A DNA stretch of 46,396 nucleotides from a virus. The stretch spans positions 1 to 46,396 of IMG/VR virus record IMGVR_UViG_3300042564_005512; one strand, given 5' to 3'. Below the pieces are notes generated by a model. That model did not search any database. It was not told the origin of the DNA and saw only the letters and a list, made by a program, of their open reading frames with translations. The stretch's first letter is position 1. Each line of letters opens with the position of its first letter. Positions 15,290 through 23,686 of this stretch are shown here, one piece after another. Made by a program: the position numbers and the translations under genes.

Positions 15290-16155
15290 CTAATCAATTT
15301 ATTAATATCAAACATTTCGTCAATAGACATATAAGGACATTCATGATTTGGACCTTCAAATGAATAGTCAAAAAGATATGAGTCAATTAACTTAACTGTA
15401 TCAGTTGGTAACTTTGGTGATATATTATTATGTATACTATATCCAAAATTATTTGGTGATGTTCCTACCCATATAACATTAGATTTAAGATTTAGAGCTG
15501 CCGCAGCATGTTGTAAACATGAGTCAATTAACACCCTTTTGTCTGATGATAAAATGATTAAACATAAATCAACTGCGGACAATTCATAATCAATAACTTC
15601 GGCATTTGGAAGTTGTCTTGATGATTTTTTACAAATTTGAATTATATGGTGTGTTTCACTAAATTTATTAGCAATTGATGATGACACATCAAATGGGATA
15701 TCTCTGGTCCATGAATAAGATTGATTTGAATTAAACGCGCCCCCATTTGTTTGAATGAGTAATATTGGTTTTTCTCTTTGCCATTTAGACAATGAACGTT
15801 TTTGAGAAATATTTAAACTAATACTTGGTGTTTGATTGGTATACTCAATCCCGAGTAAGTCACACCAATTTTCAATTAGATGTGATTTTTTAAGTATATG
15901 ATTTGTTTGATAATATGGTTCTTGTCGAAAGATTATTGTGTCTTTATCTTTAATATAATCATCATAAAAATATTGAGTGGTACCTAATTTGTATACTCTA
16001 TAAACTGAAGAATGGTTTAAGAATACTTCAGGGTATGAGGCGACTACTACAATTTTTCTGTCTTCGTATTTCTCTTTTAATGATGTTAATAGAGACGTGG
16101 CGGCAATGTTTTTACCCAATCCTCCCTGTATGTGCCAAACAATATATTTTTCCAT
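15277..16155 (-). CDS. GT9/heptosyltransferase-like glycosyltransferase
   Basis: The protein begins with a strand and glycine-rich loop (YIVWHIQGGLGKNIAATSLL), similar to the nucleotide-fold entry of family 9 glycosyltransferases. Near residue 215 it has the second-half signature VLIDSCLQHAAAALNLKSNVIWVGTSPNNFGY, like the donor-binding region that reads DSxxxHxAAAL in that family. It probably moves a sugar onto a phage or host glycan. ATG 16155 is preferred to 16173 since it follows the upstream stop. It is the last gene of a minus-strand run with APS kinase and sulfotransferase. Confidence 0.7.
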   Translation of the reverse strand: MEKYIVWHIQGGLGKNIAATSLLTSLKEKYEDRKIVVVASYPEVFLNHSSVYRVYKLGTTQYFYDDYIKDKDTIIFRQEPYYQTNHILKKSHLIENWCDLLGIEYTNQTPSISLNISQKRSLSKWQREKPILLIQTNGGAFNSNQSYSWTRDIPFDVSSSIANKFSETHHIIQICKKSSRQLPNAEVIDYELSAVDLCLIILSSDKRVLIDSCLQHAAAALNLKSNVIWVGTSPNNFGYSIHNNISPKLPTDTVKLIDSYLFDYSFEGPNHECPYMSIDEMFDINKLISLVN

Positions 16156-16156
16156 A

Positions 16157-16600
16157 TTAATTTTTAGAACCAATTCTTATAAATTTATACCATACTCTTT
16201 CGTGGAAGAAATAAACAATTGGTTTAAGTAACAATTCTCCCACACCTAATAACGATGATAACTCAATTGATGCCCCCAATGAGTACGCAACTCCTACGGT
16301 AATTAAAGTACCTAAAATTCTGTAAGATATTGTTTTTAAAATATGTCTGGTTAATACCGATTCTTGTTTAACTGTTGTTATATATGCTACAGTGTTTTTA
16401 ATCTCACAGTGACCCTCACAACTGATATGCCATTTATATTCGTTTAATTCAGGTATCCAGTCTTTAGTAGTATAAGTGTGACCATCAACAACAATATCAG
16501 AAACTAAAATTTCAGAACCATTCTCAATCAATCTCCATCTATCACATTCATTAGTTGAGTGAGTGTTAAATCTTATTTGAAATGTTTTAATTTTTTTCAT
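16157..16600 (-). CDS. DUF2061 membrane protein with extra N-terminal domain
   Basis: Residues about 85-147 form a DUF2061 unit: RHILKTISYRILGTLITVGVA, then an amphipathic segment with a glycine- and leucine-rich stretch (LLGVGELLLKPIVYFFHERVWY). The first 80 residues form a separate soluble domain with three cysteines and a tryptophan-rich core. DUF2061 proteins often lie beside sulfate-activation genes, which is the case here, and may serve in transport of an oxyanion or in membrane organisation; the exact role is not known. It overlaps the neighbouring gene by four bases. Confidence 0.8.
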   Translation of the reverse strand: MKKIKTFQIRFNTHSTNECDRWRLIENGSEILVSDIVVDGHTYTTKDWIPELNEYKWHISCEGHCEIKNTVAYITTVKQESVLTRHILKTISYRILGTLITVGVAYSLGASIELSSLLGVGELLLKPIVYFFHERVWYKFIRIGSKN

Positions 16601-16995
16601 AGTTTACCTTCCAATTTCATTTGTTCTCTTATTTTAGTTGCAGAAATATCGTGTATTTCTTGAGGGGGAATTCTTTCAATAATATCATACCCAACACCTC
16701 TACCAAATTCTATTGAACATATATCAGGTATTACCATCACTTTAACTCTATCACTCAATTCAGAATAGTGTGACTCAATATTACTCTTAACTTCTTGAGC
16801 GGTGAATGGATTTTTTTCATCAGGTTCAATGTCTCTGATACAAATCAATACATTCTTACCTTCATCCATCGCTTGTTTAAATAACTCTTGGTGTCCTTTA
16901 TGTAGTGGTTGCCATCTACCGACAAACATTGCAAATTGTCCATCTTTTGGTTTCAAAGATGACTGAACGTGAACTTTTTTATCCCAGTTACTCAT
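16597..16995 (-). CDS. HxGH-motif nucleotidyltransferase (cytidylyl/adenylyltransferase fold)
   Basis: FVGRWQPLHKGHQELF at residues 24-39 carries the HxGH motif (H32-K-G-H35) that binds ATP or CTP in this superfamily, and ISATKIREQM near residue 117 is the matching second motif. At 132 residues it is a minimal domain. The superfamily includes NMN and pantetheine-phosphate adenylyltransferases and ATP sulfurylase. The sequence looks nearest to the NMN type, but its place between APS kinase and DUF2061 makes a role in sulfate activation possible. The substrate is undecided. Confidence 0.8.
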   Translation of the reverse strand: MSNWDKKVHVQSSLKPKDGQFAMFVGRWQPLHKGHQELFKQAMDEGKNVLICIRDIEPDEKNPFTAQEVKSNIESHYSELSDRVKVMVIPDICSIEFGRGVGYDIIERIPPQEIHDISATKIREQMKLEGKL

Positions 16996-17420
16996 TTTTT
17001 ATTAAAAGGTATTAAATCAAGACATTCGTCTATAGTTTTATTTGTTGTGTCAATATCAATAAAGTTTTCAGTTGGTTGTTCATACTCCTTAACAAAGTTT
17101 TGTTCTCTACCTCTGATTTCACTTGTGTGAACATAGATTTCACAAACTTCATTAGTTTCTTTTAATGAGTCCCTCATTCTTTTATAAGGAGCAACAACAG
17201 AAATTACAACTGTAAATCCCTTGTGGTCTAAAAAACGAGCCAAATCAACAACAGATTGGATATTTTTAATTCTACCTTCAGGTGAATAATCAAAGTTTTG
17301 AAATAACTCCCTCAAACCATCTCCATCAACATTAATACAATTATCTGAACACTTCTCAATTAAAGCATTCGCCAATGTTGTTTTTCCTGAGCCAGGTTGA
17401 CCTGTGAACCAATAAATCAT
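16992..17420 (-). CDS. cysC: adenylylsulfate (APS) kinase
   Basis: The P-loop GQPGSGKT is at residues 7-14, followed by VDGDGLRELF at 31-40, the typical APS kinase substrate region, and by SVVAPYKRMRD near residue 75. The enzyme phosphorylates adenylyl sulfate to PAPS, the donor for sulfotransferases. At 142 residues it is shorter than usual (about 180-200). It is coupled by four-base overlaps to both neighbours. A PAPS-using sulfotransferase lies two genes upstream in the same operon, which makes a sulfation pathway likely. Confidence 0.9.
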   Translation of the reverse strand: MIYWFTGQPGSGKTTLANALIEKCSDNCINVDGDGLRELFQNFDYSPEGRIKNIQSVVDLARFLDHKGFTVVISVVAPYKRMRDSLKETNEVCEIYVHTSEIRGREQNFVKEYEQPTENFIDIDTTNKTIDECLDLIPFNKK

Positions 17421-17674
17421 AGTTGTGTATAAGTTTTACCTGATTGAATCGTATCGTTTATTTCCGTTAATTGAGTTTCAGTTAATGCTGACATAAACCA
17501 ATCTTTACTTTTCATAACTTCTAAATGTTTGTAATTTCTCTCGACTGTAGTTTTTTTAACTTCAATTTTTTCTGTTGGTAATTTAGAACCATCAATAATT
17601 CCATTTATTAGTGTCACCGAATTAAAGGCTGAATTAATTGATTTAGTTGGGTTTGGTATTTCATCGTTTTCCAT
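17417..17674 (-). CDS. small protein of the sulfation operon, 85 aa
   Basis: The first 50 residues are polar with a lysine-rich part (KIEVKKTTVERN). The C-terminal 30 residues (MKSKDWFMSALTETQLTEINDTIQSG) form a compact helical unit. No family is recognised. It lies five bases after the sulfotransferase stop and overlaps APS kinase by four bases, so it belongs to the same transcript. Confidence 0.6.
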   Translation of the reverse strand: MENDEIPNPTKSINSAFNSVTLINGIIDGSKLPTEKIEVKKTTVERNYKHLEVMKSKDWFMSALTETQLTEINDTIQSGKTYTQL

Positions 17675-17679
17675 AAAGC

Positions 17680-18495
17680 TTATTTATAATTAAATTTATT
17701 GAAGAACCAATTATAGTGTTCGTATAATCTATTACTATTATCAGCACCTAATATTTCGTTATAATCTTCTTTTGGTTGAGATAATGTATTTTTTATTGAG
17801 TGGTCACCAAAAATTCCGTGTATGACATCATTTTCAATAGTTAACTGCTCAATATTATTAAAGTCGTGTTGATAAAAAGGTATCTCCAAATAATCGTAAA
17901 TCCGTTTTAACTCTTTATCAGGATTTGATGTTAGGTCTTCAAATCTAACAAAAAGAATATCTTTGTCATATCCTTGGTGAATTGACTCAAATAACCATTC
18001 TAATGATGGACCAATTGGGGGAGATATTGAAAAATGGTCAACTCTTGATGTTGTTGTCATATTTTTTAATTCATTGACATTTACTAATAGAGGGTCTTTA
18101 TGTGAATTTTTTCTATAGTTTTTTTCCATTGAAGAGAAAATTGCCCTTAGGTCCCTAACCATACAAATAATTTTAGGTGTCCCGTAAAACCACTTTAAGA
18201 AATGATAGTTACCTATCCACGCTCTACTCTTATCAATAACATAGGGTCTATCAGTTATGTTATCGAAAAAACCCGTTAAACCTTTTTCACAAAAACTTTT
18301 TAATCCCTCTCTCATTTCATCAGGATTTTGTGCTTTAAATGCGTCACCTGTTGTATATATGGTTCTAGCTTGTAAAAGTAGCTCAATCACTCCTGAAGTT
18401 GGTGTTGAATAAATTTCAGGATTTTGCATTAATATGTTTTGAATTAATGTTGACCCTGCTCTTGGTAATGATGCGTTAAAAAATATTTTCTTCAT
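17680..18495 (-). CDS. PAPS-dependent sulfotransferase
   Basis: SLPRAGST at residues 9-16 is the 5'-phosphosulfate loop of PAPS sulfotransferases. CMVRDLRAIFSS near residues 111-122 is the 3'-phosphate binding segment, with R114 and S121 or S122 in the expected places. In this family a sulfate group is moved from PAPS to a hydroxyl or amine of a glycan, lipid, protein or small molecule. The APS kinase two genes downstream would supply PAPS. The target could be the phage fibre, a host surface glycan or a lipid; the sequence does not say which. Confidence 0.9.
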   Translation of the reverse strand: MKKIFFNASLPRAGSTLIQNILMQNPEIYSTPTSGVIELLLQARTIYTTGDAFKAQNPDEMREGLKSFCEKGLTGFFDNITDRPYVIDKSRAWIGNYHFLKWFYGTPKIICMVRDLRAIFSSMEKNYRKNSHKDPLLVNVNELKNMTTTSRVDHFSISPPIGPSLEWLFESIHQGYDKDILFVRFEDLTSNPDKELKRIYDYLEIPFYQHDFNNIEQLTIENDVIHGIFGDHSIKNTLSQPKEDYNEILGADNSNRLYEHYNWFFNKFNYK

Positions 18496-18532
18496 AGGTT
18501 AATATTAACCCACAAAACTAAAAATGTCAAAG

Positions 18533-21500
18533 TTAAGCTAATAAAACTTTGTAAGAATTTCCGTTAATTCTTATTTCCCAAGTCCTTGAGGAACTGCACG
18601 ACTCAGTTGTTATAGTACCAATAGGAATTGAGGAACTACCTACAACAAATTGATTATTTCCAGTTGCCGTAGCATAACCACCAAGAATAATTGAATAATT
18701 ATAATTTCCTGAATTTGTATTATTACCAATTGCAATATTTCGGTACCCTGAGGTGTTTTGATATAATGATTTATATCCAAGTGCAATATTTGATTGTCCA
18801 TAGTTAGAAAATAAAACACAATAGCCCAATCCAATATTATGAGAACCACCATTACTTCCATACATTGATTTAAGACCTAAAAGAATATTATAACTACCAC
18901 CGCAAGACGTTCTTCCAAAACTATAATATCCAATAGCAATGTTGTGATTTCCAACAGGTACTGGACCAGTATAACCAATTGATTTAGTCCCTATTGCAAT
19001 GTTATTATTACCTCCATTAGCCCTATATAGAGCACCACTACCTATTGCAACATTTTCACTGCCATATACATTAAAAGTGAGAGTATTATGTCCTAAACTC
19101 ACATTTAAATTTCCATAATAGTTGCAAGATTGAGATTCTTGCCCTATCGCAATATTACCTGAAAATTTTGAGTAATTTGTTGTGTAGTACGGCGCTCCTG
19201 AGTTTGTTGTACCACCATATAGGGAATTCAATCCGATTGCAATATTTGATAGTCTACTTTCACCACCAACCCAATCATGTAATGTATTGGGCCCAATTGC
19301 TATATTATCAGATTTTTTGTCCGATTTACGAAGTGATTGATAACCTATCGCAATATTTCTAACCCCATCAGTATTATAACATAACGCCTGATTACCAATT
19401 GCAATGTTGTCTCTACCTGTACTTGTATAGTATAATGAGTTATATCCTAATGAAATATTGTTACTACCTGTTGTAATTTCTCCACCTGAATTTCTACCTA
19501 ACGCAATGTTGTGTACACCTGTAGTATTACTATATAAAGAACTTCTACCTATTGCAATATTATAATTACCCGTAAAATTGTTGGCCATTGTACCTCTACC
19601 TAACGCAACATTACCACAACCTTGGTTGGAATAACATCCTGAATTACTCATCAAAGCTCTTCTACCAATTGCAATATTTTCACAACCATTATTATTATTT
19701 AACATTGAACACCTACCAATTGCAACGTTAAAATCAGGTTTTGGTCCTTGTGCTCCTGTATTGTAATACAATGCCGCCTGACCAATTGCAATGTTATGGT
19801 CTGAAGCCGAAGTATTGTTTCTTAAAGAATCATATCCGATTCCAATATTACCAATACCACTTGTTAAACAATTCGAGTTTTGTCTTATAGCATTAGTCCC
19901 AATTGCAATATTCTTGGAACCGTTGGGATTACAATACAATGATGTAACACCTAAGGAAATATTATCATCACCTGCACATTTATTTTTTTGACTTTTGAAA
20001 CCCAATGCAATGTTACGAGAAAAACTAATTGAACATCCGTAACCATATAACGCATAATCACCTATACCGATATTACAATAACCTGTAGACAACTTTTTTA
20101 AAGAATTAGTACCTATCCCAATATTACGAGAAATACTAGTCCCCTCACGTAATGATTTATCACCAATTGCAATATTTCCAAACATACATTGAGAGATATT
20201 ATAAAGAGAAGAACTCCCCATAGATATGTTATTATTCCCACATGCTTGGTACATATTTTTATATCCAATGGATATATTGTAATTCAGGCCATAACATACT
20301 GATTGAGAACTGGACATAGATTTATGACCTAAGGATATGTTAAAATCACCTATGGTTTTACTTCTTAAAGACTTATACCCAATTGATGTATTACCTTGTC
20401 CAAGATTACTTGTTTGTGACTGTTGTCCTATCGCAATGTTATTCCCTCCAGGAGCCACTCCACTAAATGCAACACCACCAATTGATATATTAGTACATAC
20501 GTTAAAATTACCTCTACCAACACGAACACCATTCACATTCAACGTTGGTGAGGTTGCGGCACCATCAAATGTTAACAATGATTCTGCAACTGCGCCTCCA
20601 CTACCATCAGATGTTAAAACCTGATTGTTTGAACCTGGCACCGTGAACTGAGGTGACCCACTAAAAACTAATGTATTTGTTGACGCTGAAGTAATTGATA
20701 TATTAACACCACTAAAATTTATAAAAGTTCCAGTATTTGCGGAGAATTGTGTGGTACCACTAATTCTTACAGATTGAAATGATGATGGTAAGTTTTGATA
20801 TGTGGTTGCAGATATTGTAGTTGCAGTTAATCCTTGTAGTGAAGTATTTCCTGTTACGGTTAAGTTGCCATTAATAGTTCCACCACTTTTATCAAATTTA
20901 TTACTTATATCGGTTTGAATTGTTTGAATTATTGAACATCCGCTTAATGTACCACAAGTCAAAGCCGAATTGTCTGAAAATGGTGTTATTCCATAAGAAT
21001 AATGTTGGGTACCTTCAGTGACTAAAGTTATTGAATGTGATTGATTACTAGTATTCGTTGCTCTTACTTTTACAACAATTCTGTCAGTTGTATTTATTGA
21101 TGAACCCGAATAATATCCGTCCGTTAATTGCATTGATGGATTTGGGGAATTTGTAGTTACTGGAGCCGGGTCAGTTGTAACAAGTAGAGTTTCGGTTCCC
21201 CCTGTGGTTCTTAAATAAACCTCACAGAATATATCAAAAGATGCGTTACTATTTTGTTTGAAAGAATGAAGATAAAAGCTCCAATATCCTGCAGGTATTA
21301 GAGATGCGTTTGGATATCCAGTTGGTGTTTGAAATGAGGTAATCGTACTAGTTACTCCATTGTTAATTGTAACAGCCGTTATTTGTTGTGAATTTGTTGT
21401 TCCACTTGGACTAAATTCTCTATATGGTGGTTGTGAGTTTGATAAATTTAAATAATATACTTGACCTCCAGGTCCTCCTATTGGAAGTCCAGTAACCGTA

Positions 21501-21916
21501 AAAGTTCCTCCTGTATTATTTAAAAAGGTAATTTCTCCATTTGTATAAGTTCCTCCTGTAACATAAACATCGGTTGGTAAATTCTGATAAGTTGTTGCTG
21601 AAATTGTGTTAGCAGTTAGTCCACTTTGGAATATAGTCCCCCCCGATACAGTTCCACCACTTAACGGAAGATATACACCTGTTGTTCCTCCAGCAGGACC
21701 CCAATTGGCGTTACCTGAAGCATCACAAGTTAATACATAACCATTTTGTTCAGTTCCATTAGAATACGTAAATCCACTATTTATAGTAAGTCCCGATAAA
21801 AAGATTGGATTAACAGGAATGGCTCCACCGATACGATAAACAATACCTGTTGATAAGTCAGATTGTAAGACGTAATTATAAGAATCTTTAATTAATTGGT
21901 TTTTAATATCGGCCAT
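18533..21916 (-). CDS. long tail-fibre/adhesin-like protein with about 33 short beta-roll repeats
   Basis: This is the largest gene in the window at 1127 residues. Residues 1-110 look like a virion-attachment region. Residues about 110-460 are Gly/Thr/Ser-rich and beta-structured. From about 475 to 1085 there are some 33 copies of a degenerate unit beginning N-[IV]-[AGS]-[ILM]-G followed by a short variable loop. The unit recalls the YadA-type head repeats of trimeric adhesins, so a trimeric left-handed beta-roll is likely. The last 40 residues (RTWEIRINGNSYKVLL) form a cap; no S74 peptidase motif is visible. It is probably a host-recognition fibre. A TATTTATA motif precedes it by 28 bases. 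Confidence 0.85.
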   Translation of the reverse strand: MADIKNQLIKDSYNYVLQSDLSTGIVYRIGGAIPVNPIFLSGLTINSGFTYSNGTEQNGYVLTCDASGNANWGPAGGTTGVYLPLSGGTVSGGTIFQSGLTANTISATTYQNLPTDVYVTGGTYTNGEITFLNNTGGTFTVTGLPIGGPGGQVYYLNLSNSQPPYREFSPSGTTNSQQITAVTINNGVTSTITSFQTPTGYPNASLIPAGYWSFYLHSFKQNSNASFDIFCEVYLRTTGGTETLLVTTDPAPVTTNSPNPSMQLTDGYYSGSSINTTDRIVVKVRATNTSNQSHSITLVTEGTQHYSYGITPFSDNSALTCGTLSGCSIIQTIQTDISNKFDKSGGTINGNLTVTGNTSLQGLTATTISATTYQNLPSSFQSVRISGTTQFSANTGTFINFSGVNISITSASTNTLVFSGSPQFTVPGSNNQVLTSDGSGGAVAESLLTFDGAATSPTLNVNGVRVGRGNFNVCTNISIGGVAFSGVAPGGNNIAIGQQSQTSNLGQGNTSIGYKSLRSKTIGDFNISLGHKSMSSSQSVCYGLNYNISIGYKNMYQACGNNNISMGSSSLYNISQCMFGNIAIGDKSLREGTSISRNIGIGTNSLKKLSTGYCNIGIGDYALYGYGCSISFSRNIALGFKSQKNKCAGDDNISLGVTSLYCNPNGSKNIAIGTNAIRQNSNCLTSGIGNIGIGYDSLRNNTSASDHNIAIGQAALYYNTGAQGPKPDFNVAIGRCSMLNNNNGCENIAIGRRALMSNSGCYSNQGCGNVALGRGTMANNFTGNYNIAIGRSSLYSNTTGVHNIALGRNSGGEITTGSNNISLGYNSLYYTSTGRDNIAIGNQALCYNTDGVRNIAIGYQSLRKSDKKSDNIAIGPNTLHDWVGGESRLSNIAIGLNSLYGGTTNSGAPYYTTNYSKFSGNIAIGQESQSCNYYGNLNVSLGHNTLTFNVYGSENVAIGSGALYRANGGNNNIAIGTKSIGYTGPVPVGNHNIAIGYYSFGRTSCGGSYNILLGLKSMYGSNGGSHNIGLGYCVLFSNYGQSNIALGYKSLYQNTSGYRNIAIGNNTNSGNYNYSIILGGYATATGNNQFVVGSSSIPIGTITTESCSSSRTWEIRINGNSYKVLLA
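18690..20490 (-). repeat. coding tandem repeat array of the fibre gene
   Basis: About 33 diverged copies, spaced mostly 36-75 bases, are recognisable on the plus strand by CCNATTGCAATATT-like words that encode N-I-A-I-G. Copies differ in loop length and content, so the array is ancient or selected for diversity rather than a fresh slippage product. Confidence 0.85.
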
Positions 21917-21940
21917 GCTTTAATTTTACAAATTTTAAGT

Positions 21941-21952
21941 TATTTATAAATA
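21941..21952. promoter_or_regulatory. palindromic TATTTATAAATA between divergent late genes
   Basis: The 12-base palindrome gives TATTTATA on both strands: six bases before ATG 21955 on the plus strand and 28 bases before the fibre start at 21916 on the minus strand. It can act as a shared divergent promoter. Confidence 0.5.
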
Positions 21953-21954
21953 GT

Positions 21955-22293
21955 ATGGCAACTGTTTGTTATAAATGGAGTGACGCACCTTTTGCGTGGA
22001 TTGATACCCCTTTTACATGGGTGGAAGGGTGTATTATTGAAAAAATATTAGATGTAGTTAGTGCCGGTAGGGACAATTACAAAAAAACTAAAGAAAGAAT
22101 AAAAGAATTAACAGACGATGAAAAGGAAATTTTAATAAAACTTTTTGTCAGATTAGAAGTTGATGAGATAGAGTTTGAAAAAAGAGTTAATAAAAATAAA
22201 AATACAAAAGTTAAAATAAAACTTAAAGATATTGAAGTTGCAATGGCTCAAGAAAAATTTATAAAAGTCAATGTTAAAATTAATGAAGATTGA
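21955..22293 (+). CDS. hypothetical late protein with aromatic N-terminus, 112 aa
   Basis: The first 25 residues contain two similar units, KWSDAPFAW and WIDTPFTW, each with W, D and PF in register. The remainder is a charged helix and a strand-rich lysine segment. It is unrecognised. It is divergent from the fibre gene and shares its putative late promoter, which suggests a virion or assembly role. Confidence 0.65.
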   Translation: MATVCYKWSDAPFAWIDTPFTWVEGCIIEKILDVVSAGRDNYKKTKERIKELTDDEKEILIKLFVRLEVDEIEFEKRVNKNKNTKVKIKLKDIEVAMAQEKFIKVNVKINED

Positions 22294-22295
22294 TA

Positions 22296-22303
22296 TATTT
22301 ATA
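22296..22303 (+). promoter_or_regulatory. TATTTATA putative late promoter for gene 22308
   Basis: TATTTATA ends four bases before ATG 22308 and begins two bases after the previous stop, so almost the whole 14-base gap is the motif. Confidence 0.5.
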
Positions 22304-22307
22304 AGAT

Positions 22308-22769
22308 ATGGGATACAATTTATATACAGACAAACCAAATAAATTCAATTGTAATATTGAAATTGAAGGTACTTCCTTATCTAAGTCTAAAGTTAGATTA
22401 GTTGTTGAAACAAATGACATGTCATACATGTTTAATGGTAGTATCGAAAATAATGGAGTTTGTGAAGTTAACATCCCAAAAACAAAACACTTTTTACCTG
22501 AAGGTACAAAAGGTAATATGAGACTTGAAGTTATTGCTGATGATGTTTATTTTGAGCCATGGTCCTCAGACTTCAACGTTAAAACAAACAAAAAAGTGAA
22601 TGTTACGGTTTCAGAACAAGTTGAAGAAAAACCAAAATTAAAAGTTCAAGTATTTGAACAAGAAGAAGAAAAAAATGTTAAACCCGTTGTCGAGACAAAA
22701 CAACCTGTTAAGAAATTCAAAAAACAGTTAACAAAAGAGGACCTTCTTAAAAAATTGATGTCACTTTAA
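22308..22769 (+). CDS. hypothetical late protein, beta-sandwich plus charged tail, 153 aa
   Basis: Residues 1-105 show regular beta alternation (SKVRLVVETNDMSYMFNGSI, GNMRLEVIADDVYFEPW), suggesting an immunoglobulin-like or other beta-sandwich fold. Residues 105-153 are a charged linker ending in a helix (LTKEDLLKKLMSL). No family is recognised. Its late-type promoter and position next to the fibre suggest a tail or baseplate component. Confidence 0.65.
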   Translation: MGYNLYTDKPNKFNCNIEIEGTSLSKSKVRLVVETNDMSYMFNGSIENNGVCEVNIPKTKHFLPEGTKGNMRLEVIADDVYFEPWSSDFNVKTNKKVNVTVSEQVEEKPKLKVQVFEQEEEKNVKPVVETKQPVKKFKKQLTKEDLLKKLMSL

Positions 22770-22777
22770 TTCTAAAG

Positions 22778-22808
22778 TTGATATTTCTAATATTTAATGT
22801 TATATTTT
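22778..22808 (+). promoter_or_regulatory. near-consensus Bacteroidetes promoter for gene 22822
   Basis: TTG at 22778 and TATATTTT at 22801-22808 are 20 bases apart; only the final G of TAnnTTTG is missing. The ATG follows at 22822. Confidence 0.55.
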
Positions 22809-22821
22809 TACCAAAAAAATT

Positions 22822-23661
22822 ATGCTATCATATATTGGAGGTAAGAGTAAAATTGGTAAATGGATTGTTCCGTTTTACCCAAAAGATATGGAAACATATG
22901 TGGAGACTTTTGGAGGGATGTTTTGGTGTTTCTTTAATATGGACTTAAAACAATTTCCAAATCTTAAACGAGTTGTTTATAACGACTTTAATCCACTTAA
23001 TTACAATTTGTTTATGTGTCTTCAAAATCCCGAAGTTCTTTTATCTGCGGTGAATAGAATTCCCTGTCAGGAAAAAGGAGAGGAAGTGACCCCACCAATT
23101 TACAAAGAACAGTTTCAGGATTTTCAAAAAGAAATATTTGGGGAGGGATTTGCAATTAATTACCCTGACTATGATATCGCTGCTAAGTACGCTTATGTTT
23201 TAACTCAGGTATTCAGTGGTTCAAAACCAGAAACAAGTTCATTTATTGATTTAAAAGGTAAATACAAATCAAAATATCTTACATTCAGAGATAAATTATC
23301 TAAACCTGAATGGGTTGAGCATTTTAATAAAATAAGTCATTTCAGATTAGGTGACTTTGAAAATGTTATTAAAGAATTTGATAGTCCTACTACATATTTT
23401 TATCTTGACCCTCCATATTGGAAAACTGAAAATTATTACTCAAACCATGATTTTGATAGAGATGACCATGAGCGTCTTGCGAATTCTTTAAAAAATATAC
23501 AAGGAAAATTTTCACTATCGTATTATGATTTTGAACTATTACACACTTGGTTTCCTGAAAGTCAATATAAATGGGAGAAAAAAGAATTTGCTAAGGCAGC
23601 CGCTGCTAAAAAAGGAAAATCACAAAATATGGGTGAGGAATTGTTAATTATGAATTATTGA
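22822..23661 (+). CDS. Dam-like (D12 class) DNA adenine-N6 methyltransferase
   Basis: The protein begins SYIGGKSKIGKWI, the D12-class start motif, followed by YVETFGGMFWCFF for AdoMet binding and VYNDFNPLNYNLF, and has the catalytic DPPY at residues 196-199. It methylates adenine in DNA, probably to protect phage DNA from host restriction or to mark it. At 279 residues it is of normal length. No cognate endonuclease is adjacent, so it is an orphan. A weak host-type promoter precedes it. Confidence 0.9.
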   Translation: MLSYIGGKSKIGKWIVPFYPKDMETYVETFGGMFWCFFNMDLKQFPNLKRVVYNDFNPLNYNLFMCLQNPEVLLSAVNRIPCQEKGEEVTPPIYKEQFQDFQKEIFGEGFAINYPDYDIAAKYAYVLTQVFSGSKPETSSFIDLKGKYKSKYLTFRDKLSKPEWVEHFNKISHFRLGDFENVIKEFDSPTTYFYLDPPYWKTENYYSNHDFDRDDHERLANSLKNIQGKFSLSYYDFELLHTWFPESQYKWEKKEFAKAAAAKKGKSQNMGEELLIMNY

Positions 23662-23663
23662 TA

Positions 23664-23670
23664 TATTTAT
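23664..23670 (+). promoter_or_regulatory. TATTTAT motif upstream of gene 23687
   Basis: TATTTAT lies 16 bases before ATG 23687, directly after the methylase stop. The last A of the full motif is missing. Confidence 0.4.
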
Positions 23671-23686
23671 TGTAAAAACTCAAAAG

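Noticed and set aside
17681-17688. TATTTATA as promoter near gene 17417-17674
   Set aside because: The motif is in the wrong orientation for the minus-strand gene and is the coding end of the sulfotransferase (NYK-stop).
18521-18535. TAACTTTG as a promoter for the sulfotransferase operon
   Set aside because: It is formed by the stop codon of the fibre gene and has no TTG 19-20 bases upstream; the operon may be read through from the fibre transcript.
18690-20490. CRISPR array
   Set aside because: The repeats are diverged, of irregular spacing, in frame, and encode a continuous fibre protein.
19168-20624. Plus-strand open frames opposite the fibre repeats
   Set aside because: They arise from the repetitive codon pattern of the fibre gene and have no independent start signals.
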